A stretch of 44,654 nucleotides of DNA from Oscillospiraceae bacterium (GCA_031265355.1 JAISCT010000024.1:1-44654); one strand, 5' to 3'; positions 1 through 6,955 are shown, numbered from the stretch's first letter. Notes: generated from the letters alone by a model not told the origin. A program made the numbers and translations.

Positions 1-2
1 AC

Positions 3-662
3 ACACAGGAGAACGAACACAAACACATACGCAATCGCTCCGTCTTTAGTCTTTCCGACCTGCACGCGAACCAACCTGGGCGCGGTGTCCACTATGCGGA
101 TTTTCGCAGCAGCTATCAGATAACGATATGCAATTACAATGTTTTCAACTGGGACAATGAACTTGTGGAGGAATTCACCTATCGCAATGCGAACGGCAGA
201 CAGCTGTCCGACATCACGACCGCGATTTTCATTGATCTGACGCAGGTAGAGGAGATCGTGAGAAAACCCGTTGCTGAGATGACTGCTATCGAGCAGTGGG
301 TGGTGTTCCTCGCGAAGGCAAACGACCCTAGATGCCGGGATGCACTCAATGAGATCTTGAAACGAAAAGAGGGGATTTCCGTGGCGTATGAAATGTTGAC
401 ATCAATCAGCACCGACGCGAACGAGCGCGCCCGTTTCCACTCGCGGCGCATGTGGCAGATGGACAGAGACCACGAACTCGCGTCCGTGGTACACGATACA
501 AACGCCAAGTGGGAGAAAGTCGTCGCCGACAAGGACAAATCGCTTGCTGACAAGGACGAAATGCTCGCCGACAAGGACAAATCGCTTGCCGACAAGGACA
601 AAATGCTTGCCGACGCGCAGGCGCTCATCGCAGAATTGCGCGCAAAACTTGGTGAGCGGTGA
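3..662 (+). CDS. PD-(D/E)XK (Rpn/PDDEXK_2) family transposase-like nuclease, 5'-truncated by window edge
   Basis: The frame is open from the first bases, so the N-terminal nuclease core is cut off by the window edge; an internal GTG at 165 is probably not the start. The visible part includes Y-A-D-F-R-S-S-Y-Q and an F-I-D-L segment, then a helical tail, as in the C-terminal half of Rpn-type recombination-promoting nucleases (PF12784-like). The end (about 525-608) is four 21-bp repeats encoding A-D-K-D-K-S-L heptads, a likely coiled coil of variable copy number. These proteins are known as mobile, recombination-linked nucleases; activity here cannot be judged without the missing part. It stands alone beside an ISL3 fragment. 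Confidence 0.7.
   Translation, partial: TQENEHKHIRNRSVFSLSDLHANQPGRGVHYADFRSSYQITICNYNVFNWDNELVEEFTYRNANGRQLSDITTAIFIDLTQVEEIVRKPVAEMTAIEQWVVFLAKANDPRCRDALNEILKRKEGISVAYEMLTSISTDANERARFHSRRMWQMDRDHELASVVHDTNAKWEKVVADKDKSLADKDEMLADKDKSLADKDKMLADAQALIAELRAKLGER
525..608 (+). repeat. Four tandem 21-bp repeats in the 3' end of the Rpn-like gene
   Basis: Units at 525-545, 546-566, 567-587 and 588-608 encode seven residues each (A-D-K-D-K/E-S/M-L). Units differ at a few positions, alternating S-L and M-L endings, which suggests duplication of a 42-bp pair. The heptad length keeps the coiled-coil register. Confidence 0.85.
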
Positions 663-722
663 ATAACAAAAAATAGTAGGTAGCTGTGGGCGTAGTATAA
701 TAGCACTGTCGTGACGCTGTGT

Positions 723-1166
723 TTATCCGGTTGCGGCTCTTCTTTTTTTTAAGAGGTTGCAGATGGTGCTTTTGCCCACCTTCGCGACACGCCGTTTCAA
801 AAGCGCAGACGCCTTTACAGAACTGACCTCCAGTGAAACCTTCACTATCTCTTCGGTAAGCCGTGTGCTGCGCTTGGCCTTATGGGGCAGACAATCAAAC
901 GTCTCGGCGAAGGTCTTGTGCCCGCATCTTTCGTTGGGGCAAAACATCTTTCTATTGAAAAGCACGACTTCTGTCTTCTTGCCCTGGATGGGCAGATCCC
1001 GGAACCGTCTCTCGTAGCGGCTGTGCGTCTTATCTGAGGTGCTACCGCAGTATGGGCATACAGCCTCCTGTCGTGCAGATGCCACGTAGATGTAGAGTAT
1101 GTCGTCGATGATCTCATGGTGCTCATATGCCAGGTTCTCGTCAAGCAGTTTGACCAGCTCGTCCAT
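723..1166 (-). CDS. ISL3-family transposase, zinc-finger/HTH portion only (147 aa)
   Basis: The protein has a C-x-x-C ... C-x4-C zinc finger (C-P-Y-C near residue 37 and C-P-N-E-R-C-G near 76) and K-T-F-A-E-T-F-D, the signature of the zf-ISL3 N-terminal domain, then a helix-turn-helix ending near residue 140. Full ISL3 transposases are around 400 aa or more; the DDE catalytic domain is absent and no continuation is seen on this strand below 723, where the Rpn-like gene lies. It is either a truncated IS remnant or a stand-alone DNA-binding piece of the kind often annotated in Clostridia. No transposition is expected from it alone. Confidence 0.7.
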   Translation of the reverse strand: MDELVKLLDENLAYEHHEIIDDILYIYVASARQEAVCPYCGSTSDKTHSRYERRFRDLPIQGKKTEVVLFNRKMFCPNERCGHKTFAETFDCLPHKAKRSTRLTEEIVKVSLEVSSVKASALLKRRVAKVGKSTICNLLKKRRAATG

Positions 1167-1450
1167 TTTCGCCTACCCCGCTTCCTGCCTGCCTCCAGGC
1201 TGTCTCTATTCTACCGGAATTTCGCTGGAATATCAACTAACTTTGGAAAGAATCTTGAAAAGTGGCTCAATTTAAGTGGCCGTTTTTGGTTCAAAACTAT
1301 TGACCGGTCACAGGCGGTCCCCGCAGCTCTGGAGCTGGCGGAGACTGTAGTACCCGCGTGAAAATCCCAGTACTATCCGCGGACAACCCGTCATAGGATG
1401 TGGCAGGACCGGGATAAGGCCCGCGGGACTGTGGGCGGTCCTGGGCGAAG
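1167..1450. other. Non-coding spacer between ISL3 fragment and spoIIIA, with possible IS21-type terminus
   Basis: No convincing gene is seen. At 1258-1290 the sequence has two AAGTGGC motifs 14 bp apart (1260-1266 and 1274-1280) around CTCAATTT, followed by a G-poor run. Repeated A-A-G-T-G-G-C blocks resemble the multiple terminal repeats of IS21-like elements, so this may be a leftover IS end; no istA/istB is present. A CAGCTC-TG-GAGCTG palindrome lies near 1325-1338. I do not see a confident sigma-E promoter for spoIIIA. Confidence 0.35.
1404..1443 (+). promoter_or_regulatory. Hairpin in the spoIIIAA leader
   Basis: CAGGACC (1404-1410) pairs perfectly with GGTCCTG (1437-1443), and an inner GCCC (1419-1422) can pair with GGGC (1433-1436). 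The stem ends 7 nt before the Shine-Dalgarno of spoIIIAA, so it could modulate translation or be a leftover terminator; no T-run follows it. Confidence 0.35.
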
Positions 1451-1457
1451 AAGGAGG
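1451..1457 (+). promoter_or_regulatory. Shine-Dalgarno AAGGAGG that fixes the spoIIIAA start region
   Basis: A perfect AAGGAGG sits 5 nt before ATC (1463-1465) and 8 nt before ACG (1466-1468). No ATG, GTG or TTG in the spoIIIAA frame lies at usable distance; the first in-frame one is GTG at 1592, which would remove about 43 conserved N-terminal residues. Confidence 0.7.
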
Positions 1458-1462
1458 GAAAG

Positions 1463-2407
1463 ATCACGACATCCTATGAATCCGCCGTCGGACTGCTGCC
1501 ATCGCCGCTGCGGGGGCTGCTGCGCACACTCCCCAAAGAGTCATGGACCCAAGCCGAGGAAATCCGTCTGCGGGCTGGACAGCCGCTCACCGTGACGCTG
1601 CCGGACGGCGAACGCTCCCTGCCGCCGGGCGGTTTTTATCTCGTCAAACCGCGCGACCTCGAAGCCGTGCTCGAAACGGCGACACAGGGCTCCACCCATA
1701 CGGCGCTTTTGTCCCTGGGGACGGGTTTCGTGACGACGCCGGGCGGGCACCGCCTGGGGGTGTGCGGCGCCGTGATCCAGCGGGAAAACGGCGCGTTGGG
1801 GCTGCGCTGCGTCTCCTCGGTCTGCCTGCGTGTCGCGCGGGCCGTGCCCGGCGCGGCCGATGGACTGCCGCTGCAGCTTTTGCACGGGGACCGCTTCTTC
1901 CATACGTTGATCCTCTCGCCGCCGGGGTTCGGAAAAACGACGCTGCTGCGCGATCTGACCCGGCAGATTGCCAACGGAGGCGCGCACGGCGCGCCGCGCC
2001 GGGTGGCGCTTGTGGATGAGCGCGGCGAAGTGGCCGCTTGTTACCGGGGCCAGCCGCAGCTCGACGTGGGCGCGCACACGGACGTGCTCGACGGATGCCC
2101 CAAGGCGCGGGGCATCATGTGGCTGCTGCGCGCCATGGCCCCCCAGGTGCTGATGGTGGATGAAATCACCTCGCCCGAGGACATGGACGCGATGGCGGCC
2201 GCCCAGGGCTGCGGGGTGACGCTGTTCGCCACCCTTCACGCCGACGGCCTGCGCGACCTCGCGGCGCGCCCTGCCCGCCGCGCGCTGGCCGGCCTGTTTC
2301 AGCGGGTGGTCGTCATCCACCGGGCCGACGGGCACCGCCGCTGGGAGATCCACCCCTTCCCGGATACGCCGGAGACGCCGCCCGACGGGGAAAGGAGGGC
2401 GCCGTGA
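1463..2407 (+). CDS. spoIIIAA: Stage III sporulation protein AA, ATPase
   Basis: This is the cytoplasmic mother-cell ATPase of the SpoIIIA-SpoIIQ channel apparatus, related to type II/IV secretion ATPases. From the start proposed here it is 314 aa, close to the usual length of about 300. The Walker A P-P-G-F-G-K-T-T lies near residue 153 and the Walker B L-M-V-D-E near 230. The N-terminal segment with L-P-x-x-L-R-G-L-L and E-E-I-R-L-R-A-G-Q-P-L is typical of SpoIIIAA and lies upstream of the first standard start (GTG 1592), so translation most likely begins at the ATC (1463) or ACG (1466) behind AAGGAGG. A sequencing error or a rare start codon would both explain this. Its stop overlaps spoIIIAB. 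Regulation by sigma-E is known for the family, not visible here. Confidence 0.93.
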   Translation: MTTSYESAVGLLPSPLRGLLRTLPKESWTQAEEIRLRAGQPLTVTLPDGERSLPPGGFYLVKPRDLEAVLETATQGSTHTALLSLGTGFVTTPGGHRLGVCGAVIQRENGALGLRCVSSVCLRVARAVPGAADGLPLQLLHGDRFFHTLILSPPGFGKTTLLRDLTRQIANGGAHGAPRRVALVDERGEVAACYRGQPQLDVGAHTDVLDGCPKARGIMWLLRAMAPQVLMVDEITSPEDMDAMAAAQGCGVTLFATLHADGLRDLAARPARRALAGLFQRVVVIHRADGHRRWEIHPFPDTPETPPDGERRAP

Positions 2408-2916
2408 TGCGCTGGATTGGCGCTATCCTCGTGGCCGGCGGCGCGTCGGCCATCTCCCTCGCGGCCGTGCAGAACCTCGGCGCCCGCGTGCGGCTGCTCG
2501 CCGCCCTGACGGACGCGCTGGAACTCATGCGCGCGGAGCTGCAGTTCAACCTGACGCCACTGCCCGCGCTGATGGAAGTGCTGGCCGACAGGGCGCCCAC
2601 GCCCGCGCGCGCCTTCTTCGCCCGCTGCGCGCGCCTCATGACCCTGCTTGGGGAACACAGTTTCCAGGCGCTGTGGAACAAAGCCCTCACGGAGACGGAG
2701 GGGGCCTGGCTGCCGCCGGAACGAGAGCTTATGGCTACACTGGGCGGCTTGCTTGGGCGCTACGACGCGGAGGCGCAGGGCCGGGCCGTCTCTTACGTCC
2801 GGGAACGGATGGAGGCGCTTCGGCGCTGCGCGGAGGAAAAACGGATCCGCCAGAGCCGCGTCTACGGCGCCCTGGGCCTCGCCTCGGGCCTCGCCGTCGT
2901 CATCATCTTGCTGTGA
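2404..2916 (+). CDS. spoIIIAB: Stage III sporulation protein AB
   Basis: A 170-aa protein with an N-terminal hydrophobic segment (residues about 4-22), a soluble helical domain and a C-terminal hydrophobic tail (about 150-170). This is the SpoIIIAB layout, resembling type II secretion GspF halves. It probably works with the SpoIIIAA ATPase at the mother-cell membrane facing the forespore. The start is GTG 2404 or ATG 2407; either overlaps the spoIIIAA stop TGA (2405-2407), so the two are translationally coupled. Second gene of the operon; spoIIIAC follows after 25 nt. Confidence 0.9.
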   Translation: MMRWIGAILVAGGASAISLAAVQNLGARVRLLAALTDALELMRAELQFNLTPLPALMEVLADRAPTPARAFFARCARLMTLLGEHSFQALWNKALTETEGAWLPPERELMATLGGLLGRYDAEAQGRAVSYVRERMEALRRCAEEKRIRQSRVYGALGLASGLAVVIILL

Positions 2917-2941
2917 ACCGGACCCGAAAGGAGAGGCGGCC

Positions 2942-3136
2942 ATGCAGGTGGATCTGATCTTCAAAATTGCGGCCATCGGGATCATCGTCGCGGTGCTAAA
3001 CCAATTGCTGATCAAGTCGGACCGCGCCGAGCAGGCGATGATGACCACGCTGGCGGGCCTCATTGTCGTCCTCATGCTCCTGCTGCGGGAGATCAACAAC
3101 CTGTTTACGCTCGTGAAGTCGCTCTTCGGGTTTTAG
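2942..3136 (+). CDS. spoIIIAC: Stage III sporulation protein AC
   Basis: A small 64-aa membrane protein with two hydrophobic helices (about residues 5-22 and 34-52) joined by a short charged loop with K-S-D-R-A-E-Q. Length and the conserved L-L-R-E-I-N-N-L-F segment fit SpoIIIAC, a subunit of the SpoIIIA channel. A Shine-Dalgarno GAAAGGAG precedes ATG 2942. It is short enough to be missed by gene callers. spoIIIAD follows 4 nt after its stop. Confidence 0.92.
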   Translation: MQVDLIFKIAAIGIIVAVLNQLLIKSDRAEQAMMTTLAGLIVVLMLLLREINNLFTLVKSLFGF

Positions 3137-3140
3137 AACG

Positions 3141-3527
3141 GTGACAGGACTGTGGAAGATAGCCGTCATCGCGGTGCTGGGCGCGCTGGCCGCGCTGGCG
3201 GTTCGAAAGAGTGTCCCCGAACTGGCGCTCACGCTGACGCTGACCGTGAGCGCCGTCATCCTGACACTGGCGGCGACGGCGCTCACGGAAGTCATGGCGT
3301 TTCTGCGCCGGATGGCGGACATGGCGGGGCTCTCGTCGGAGCTGTTTTTACCGGTGATCAAGACGGTGGGGATCGCCCTCGTCGCCAAACTGGCCGCCGA
3401 TGTCTGCCGGGACGCCGGGCAGAGCGCCGTCGCCTCCGCCACAGAGACCGCCGGCGTCCTCGTGGCCCTGTACCTGACGCTGCCCCTGTTGTCAAAAGTC
3501 GTCGACCTGGTCACATCATTGATATGA
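3141..3527 (+). CDS. spoIIIAD: Stage III sporulation protein AD
   Basis: A 128-aa polytopic membrane protein starting with GTG, with hydrophobic segments near residues 5-22, 28-50, 66-85 and 100-120. It has the SpoIIIAC/AD-family pattern including E-L-F-L-P-V-I-K-T. It is a membrane component of the mother-cell SpoIIIA complex. The stop TGA (3525-3527) falls inside the 7-bp ATATGAT target duplication of the MITE-like element that follows, so the insertion happened exactly at the gene end and left the reading frame intact. Confidence 0.92.
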   Translation: MTGLWKIAVIAVLGALAALAVRKSVPELALTLTLTVSAVILTLAATALTEVMAFLRRMADMAGLSSELFLPVIKTVGIALVAKLAADVCRDAGQSAVASATETAGVLVALYLTLPLLSKVVDLVTSLI

Positions 3528-3696
3528 TGGCTCAAGTGTCAAAAGCCTCGCCCGCCGCTGGCCGGCGATTTATTCCGCCATATTTCACAAAAAGCCTCGC
3601 GAATACCTCCAGTATTCACTGCGTTTTTTGTTGCATCTGCCGAAAAAATCGGCTCGGCCTTCGGCAGACGCACTTCTAACACTTGAACCATATGAT
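3522..3696. mobile_element. MITE-like element (161 bp) with 17-bp terminal inverted repeats and 7-bp target duplication, between spoIIIAD and spoIIIAE
   Basis: The element proper is 3529-3689. Its left end GGCTCAAGTGTCAAAAG (3529-3545) matches the reverse complement of the right end, GGTTCAAGTGTTAGAAG (3673-3689), at 14 of 17 positions. It is flanked by a perfect direct repeat ATATGAT at 3522-3528 and 3690-3696, a target-site duplication. The interior has further palindromes (GAATAC-CTCCA-GTATTC) and no coding capacity. It separates two normally adjacent spoIIIA genes and ends 14 nt before the spoIIIAE ATG. Degenerate copies of its right end appear at 30842-30864 and perhaps 39541-39563. Confidence 0.85.
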
Positions 3697-3710
3697 AAAG
3701 AGGAATCTCC

Positions 3711-4898
3711 ATGAGACGCATGAAACACGCGAAACACACGCGGCCAATCGCCTGCCTGTCCGTCTGCCTCTGTGCGGCGGCCACGTTTGCACCCGCGGCC
3801 GCCGCGGCGGGGGATATCAGCAGTCCACCAACCGTCAACTGTCAACTGTCAATTGTCAACTATCAAGATGTGTTGGCGGAGGCGCTGGAACTCCCGGATC
3901 TGCCGCGGGCGGTGCCGCCGGAGGCCAGGGATTTTGTGGAGGGCCTCTCGCCGGACACGCTGCCGGAGGATCTGGACGGCGCGCTGGAGAGGGCGGCGGA
4001 CGCCGCCGGGCGCCAGGCCGGCCCCCTGGTGCGGGAGGCGCTGCGCGGATTGTTTGCGGTGCTGGCGATTGTCGTCCTGTGTGCCGTGGCCGCTGCGGTG
4101 CAAAAGGGCGCCGGCGGGCCGGATATGGCGCTGCCGGCCGGGATCTTGGCAGTCACGGCCGTCTCGGTCGGGCAGGTAGGACGCCTCATGACCGTGGGCC
4201 GCGAGGCGATCCAGAGCCTGGACGTCTTTGCCCGGGTGCTGCTGCCGGCGCTGGCCGCCGCCTCCGCGGCCACGGGCCAAGTGGGCGCGGCGACGGCGCG
4301 CCATGTCGCCACAATGCTGTTTTCCGATCTGCTACTGACGCTGATGGCCCACGTGCTGACGCCCCTCGTGTTTGTCTATGTAGCCCTGCTGGCGATCGGC
4401 GCGGTCGTCGGGCAGGAAACGCTGACGCGCTTGGCCGGATTTGTCCGATGGACGGTGACGGGGCTGCTCACCCTCTCCCTTACGGCCTTTGTCGCCTATC
4501 TCACGGTCGGCGGCGCGCTGGCGGGGGCTGCCGACGCCGCCGCGCTGAAGGGCGCCCGGTTTGCCCTGTCGGGCGCCGTGCCGGTGGTCGGCGGCATTTT
4601 GTCGGACGCCGCCGAGACAGTACTTGCCGGAGCGGGGCTCATAAAAAACGCGGTCGGCGTCTTCGGTCTTTTCGCCGTGGCCGGCATCTGCCTCGTACCC
4701 TTCCTGCGGGTGGGCGTACCCTACCTGTTGTACAAACTCACGGCCGCAGCGGTCGCGCCGCTGGCCGACGAACGGCTCGTCCGGCTCATCGACGGACTGA
4801 GCGGCGCCTTTGGGTTGATCTTGGGCATGACGGGCGCCGCGGCCCTGCTCATCTTTCTCTCGATCGTCTCGGCCATATCGGGGGTGGGTGTGCTGTGA
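3711..4898 (+). CDS. spoIIIAE: Stage III sporulation protein AE
   Basis: A 395-aa polytopic membrane protein with an N-terminal signal peptide (basic residues 1-12, hydrophobic 13-31, A-A-A end near 33) and about seven hydrophobic segments from residue 110 on, as in SpoIIIAE. It is a membrane core subunit of the SpoIIIA channel. Start ATG 3711 has AAAGAGG 8 nt upstream. Residues 41-52 (T-V-N-C-Q-L-S-I-V-N-Y-Q) are encoded by a GTCAACT heptanucleotide repeat, placed just after the signal peptide where an insert is likely tolerated. The upstream gap holds a MITE. The stop overlaps spoIIIAF by one base (TGATG). Confidence 0.92.
   Translation: MRRMKHAKHTRPIACLSVCLCAAATFAPAAAAAGDISSPPTVNCQLSIVNYQDVLAEALELPDLPRAVPPEARDFVEGLSPDTLPEDLDGALERAADAAGRQAGPLVREALRGLFAVLAIVVLCAVAAAVQKGAGGPDMALPAGILAVTAVSVGQVGRLMTVGREAIQSLDVFARVLLPALAAASAATGQVGAATARHVATMLFSDLLLTLMAHVLTPLVFVYVALLAIGAVVGQETLTRLAGFVRWTVTGLLTLSLTAFVAYLTVGGALAGAADAAALKGARFALSGAVPVVGGILSDAAETVLAGAGLIKNAVGVFGLFAVAGICLVPFLRVGVPYLLYKLTAAAVAPLADERLVRLIDGLSGAFGLILGMTGAAALLIFLSIVSAISGVGVL
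3834..3861 (+). repeat. GTCAACT heptanucleotide repeat (4 units) inside spoIIIAE
   Basis: Units are 3834-3840, 3841-3847, 3848-3854 (GTCAATT) and 3855-3861. Four 7-nt units (28 nt) plus flanks stay in frame and read T-V-N-C-Q-L-S-I-V-N-Y. Similar degenerate blocks occur at about 17598-17628. Such heptad tracts are widespread as intergenic repeats in some Clostridia; within an essential sporulation gene they are unusual. Confidence 0.8.
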
Positions 4899-5401
4899 TG
4901 GATTTTTTCCGGCATTGGCTGATCGGCGCGGCGGCGGCCGGCGCGCTGGTGTCCGCGGCCTGCGTCCTTACGCCGCCGGGGGCTGGACGCCGTGTGGTGC
5001 GCATCGCGGGGGCGCTGCTGCTGCTGCTTGTCATCATGCGGATGCCGCCGCAGGGCGGCGTGTCCGGCGGGGGGCTCAAAGCCGCCGGCGAAGCCCCTCG
5101 GGCGGAGCTTGAGCGCCGCCTGGCCAAGGCGGAAGAAGCGGAGGTGCGTGTGATGAAGGATCTCATAGCGGAGAGGACAGCCGCATATATTGTGAGCGAG
5201 GCCGGCGTCAGGGGGCTGTCCCTCACGGCCGAGGTGACGGTCCGGGCGGAGACAGACGGAACGCCGATGCCGTATGCCGTGCATCTGCGGTCCCGGACAG
5301 AACCGAACCCGGACGCCGCCCGGACCCTGGGGGACTGGATCGCCGGGACGTTCGGCATCCCGGCCCAACGGCAGACTTGGGCGGCGGAGGTGAGCGGATG
5401 A
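4898..5401 (+). CDS. spoIIIAF: Stage III sporulation protein AF
   Basis: A 167-aa protein with two N-terminal hydrophobic helices (about residues 8-24 and 32-48) and a soluble C-terminal domain that matches SpoIIIAF in layout: helix with E-R-R-L-A-K, then a ring-building-motif-like beta domain. Start ATG 4898 shares a base with the spoIIIAE stop (TGATG). The same frame is open far upstream through spoIIIAE, but that is a shadow reading. The stop overlaps spoIIIAG by ATGA. Confidence 0.9.
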   Translation: MDFFRHWLIGAAAAGALVSAACVLTPPGAGRRVVRIAGALLLLLVIMRMPPQGGVSGGGLKAAGEAPRAELERRLAKAEEAEVRVMKDLIAERTAAYIVSEAGVRGLSLTAEVTVRAETDGTPMPYAVHLRSRTEPNPDAARTLGDWIAGTFGIPAQRQTWAAEVSG

Positions 5402-5961
5402 AGACGGACGGACGCCTCGGCAAACCGGGCGTCAAGCTCCCCGCGTGGCTGAGCCGGTACCGGTATGTGCTGCTCATCGCGGCGGTCGGCGTCCTGCTGC
5501 TCATGTGGCCCGTCTCCCGGCCGACGGAAGCGTCGTCGTCGCTGCCGCCGGTCACGTTTTCTTTGGCGGAGTTTGAAGAACATCTGGCCGAGGCGCTGTC
5601 GGCCGCCGGCGGGGTGGGGCGCGTCCGGGTGGTGCTGACGCTGCGGACCGACATGGAGACGCTGCTCCCGCGTGAAGAGAGCGTCAGCGAGCGCCGCTCG
5701 TGGGACGACGGCCGCCTCAGCGATTACGACGTCCGGACGGATGTGAAGACAGTGGTGTCCGGCAGCGGCGGAGACGGACCGATGGTGATAGGCCGTGTCT
5801 ATCCGGAGTTCAAGGGCGCGCTTGTCGTGTGCGACGGCGGAGGGGACCCGACGGTTTGTCTACACGTGGTGGAGTCGGTGGCGGCGCTCACCGGACTCGG
5901 CAGCGACAAGATAGCCGTGATCCCCATGGAAAAAAGCAGGACAGGGAGGAAAGCAGAATGA
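5398..5961 (+). CDS. spoIIIAG: Stage III sporulation protein AG
   Basis: A 187-aa protein with one transmembrane helix (about residues 22-40, V-L-L-I-A-A-V-G-V-L-L-L) and an intermembrane-space domain. The C-terminal part, with V-Y-P-E-F-K-G-A-L-V-V and a stretch ending near S-D-K-I-A-V, is the ring-building motif known to make the large SpoIIIAG ring in the space between mother cell and forespore. The start ATG 5398 overlaps the spoIIIAF stop (ATGA). An upstream in-frame ATG exists inside spoIIIAF but lacks justification. spoIIIAH overlaps its stop. Confidence 0.92.
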   Translation: MKTDGRLGKPGVKLPAWLSRYRYVLLIAAVGVLLLMWPVSRPTEASSSLPPVTFSLAEFEEHLAEALSAAGGVGRVRVVLTLRTDMETLLPREESVSERRSWDDGRLSDYDVRTDVKTVVSGSGGDGPMVIGRVYPEFKGALVVCDGGGDPTVCLHVVESVAALTGLGSDKIAVIPMEKSRTGRKAE

Positions 5962-6575
5962 AGATCTGGAAACGCAACGCCGTGATCATGACAGTCATCC
6001 TGTTTGTGTGCGTGGCGCTGTATCTGAGCTGGAGCGGCAACCGGTCGGAGGATGGCCTGTCCGACGAGATGGGGTCCTTCCTCGACGGCGCGGACGACCT
6101 GCTGCAGGTGCACGACGTCCAACCGGAGGCGGGGGATCCACTGGCGGGTGTCGACGTCGGCGTCATCGAGCCGGGTACGGACACGATTGTACAAGGCGCC
6201 TCGCCGGGCGGAGAGGCGGACAGTTATTTCGCCCAGGCCCGGCTCTCGCGCCAGCGGGCCCGCGACAGTACGCTTGAGGTGCTAAACCGGACCGCCGGGC
6301 GCGAGGAAGAGGATCAGTCCCTGCGGGACAAGGCCGCCGCGCTGCTTGAGTCGCTGGCCCGCGACACGCTGAGAGAGGCCCAGATTGAGGAACTCGTCAA
6401 GGCCAAGGGCTTCGCTGACTGCGTGGCGTTTTTAAACGAGAGCGGCGTCAACATCGTCGTGGCCCCGCCCAAGGGCGGGCTGCTGGCCAGCGATGTGGCC
6501 AAGATCCAGGACATCGTGGTCGGCGAAACTACGCTGCCCGCTACGGCGATCAAGATCGTCGCGGCGAAAATGTGA
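5958..6575 (+). CDS. spoIIIAH: Stage III sporulation protein AH
   Basis: A 205-aa protein with an N-terminal transmembrane helix (about residues 7-25) and a C-terminal domain (about 100-205) with R-D-K-A-A-x-L-L-E-S-L and a final V-A-K-I-Q-D-I-V-V segment, the SpoIIIAH ring-building domain. In the known system it binds the forespore protein SpoIIQ and forms the mother-cell ring. ATG 5958 overlaps the spoIIIAG stop; GGGAGG lies 10 nt upstream. Last gene of the operon. No spoIIQ is in the window, although an M23 protein at 21501 has a related domain. Confidence 0.93.
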   Translation: MKIWKRNAVIMTVILFVCVALYLSWSGNRSEDGLSDEMGSFLDGADDLLQVHDVQPEAGDPLAGVDVGVIEPGTDTIVQGASPGGEADSYFAQARLSRQRARDSTLEVLNRTAGREEEDQSLRDKAAALLESLARDTLREAQIEELVKAKGFADCVAFLNESGVNIVVAPPKGGLLASDVAKIQDIVVGETTLPATAIKIVAAKM

Positions 6576-6634
6576 AGAATCATTCAACACGTTGAAAATT
6601 GGTTCGAAATCTCTGCTTGAGTGGGTTTGACGCG

Positions 6635-6677
6635 TTCAGGCCCCGGAAATCCAGAAAATGGATTTCCGGGGCCTGAA
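6635..6677. terminator. Perfect 18-bp hairpin after spoIIIAH
   Basis: TTCAGGCCCCGGAAATCC (6635-6652) pairs without mismatch to 6660-6677, with a 7-nt loop. It lies 60 nt after spoIIIAH and just before the tRNA promoter, so it probably ends the spoIIIA transcript. It is followed by AAATCG rather than a T-run, so classic intrinsic termination is uncertain. Confidence 0.5.
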
Positions 6678-6683
6678 AAATCG

Positions 6684-6712
6684 TTGACAAGAACACGAAT
6701 TTATTATATTAT
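6684..6712 (+). promoter_or_regulatory. Sigma-A promoter of the tRNA unit
   Basis: TTGACA (6684-6689) and TATTAT (6707-6712) are separated by 17 nt, near-consensus for the housekeeping sigma factor. The expected start, near 6719, is about 80 nt before tRNA-Gln. Confidence 0.8.
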
Positions 6713-6798
6713 GTTTAAGTAACTGTTTCGAGGCTCTTGGGCCTACCGGCTGCTGCGCGGCGCCTGTTGACGACGCCGGTGCCCCAGGGGACAGACGA

Positions 6799-6874
6799 TG
6801 GGATGTAGCCAAGCCGGTAAGGCACCAGACTTTGACTCTGGCATTCGCAGGTTCGAGTCCTGCCATCCCAGCCA
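6799..6874 (+). tRNA. tRNA-Gln (TTG anticodon), CCA encoded
   Basis: The acceptor TGGGATG (6799-6805) pairs with CATCCCA (6864-6870), then G and CCA. The anticodon stem CCAGA/TCTGG encloses CTTTGAC with anticodon TTG, reading CAA/CAG. The T arm CGCAG-GTTCGAG-TCCTGCG-like is present. It shares its unit with tRNA-Lys and precedes a glnS gene located about 9 kb downstream. Confidence 0.95.
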
Positions 6875-6955
6875 AGGTCCGCTCGTCTTCAGCAGAGGGG
6901 GAGGAGGACGAAGAGGGGGATGACTGCTTTTGCGCAAGCAATGGCAGCCCCATCC

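Noticed and set aside
1116..1361. 81-aa frame in the spoIIIA upstream spacer
   Set aside because: Overlaps ISL3 start and has no recognisable features.
1592..2407. GTG 1592 as the spoIIIAA start
   Set aside because: Would discard the conserved N-terminus and ignores the AAGGAGG at 1451.
3834..3861. CRISPR-like repeat
   Set aside because: Repeats are 7 nt with no spacers; no cas genes in the window.
3683..5401. A 572-aa reading frame through spoIIIAE and spoIIIAF
   Set aside because: Only the part from 4898 is real (SpoIIIAF); the upstream portion is an Arg/Gly-rich shadow of spoIIIAE.
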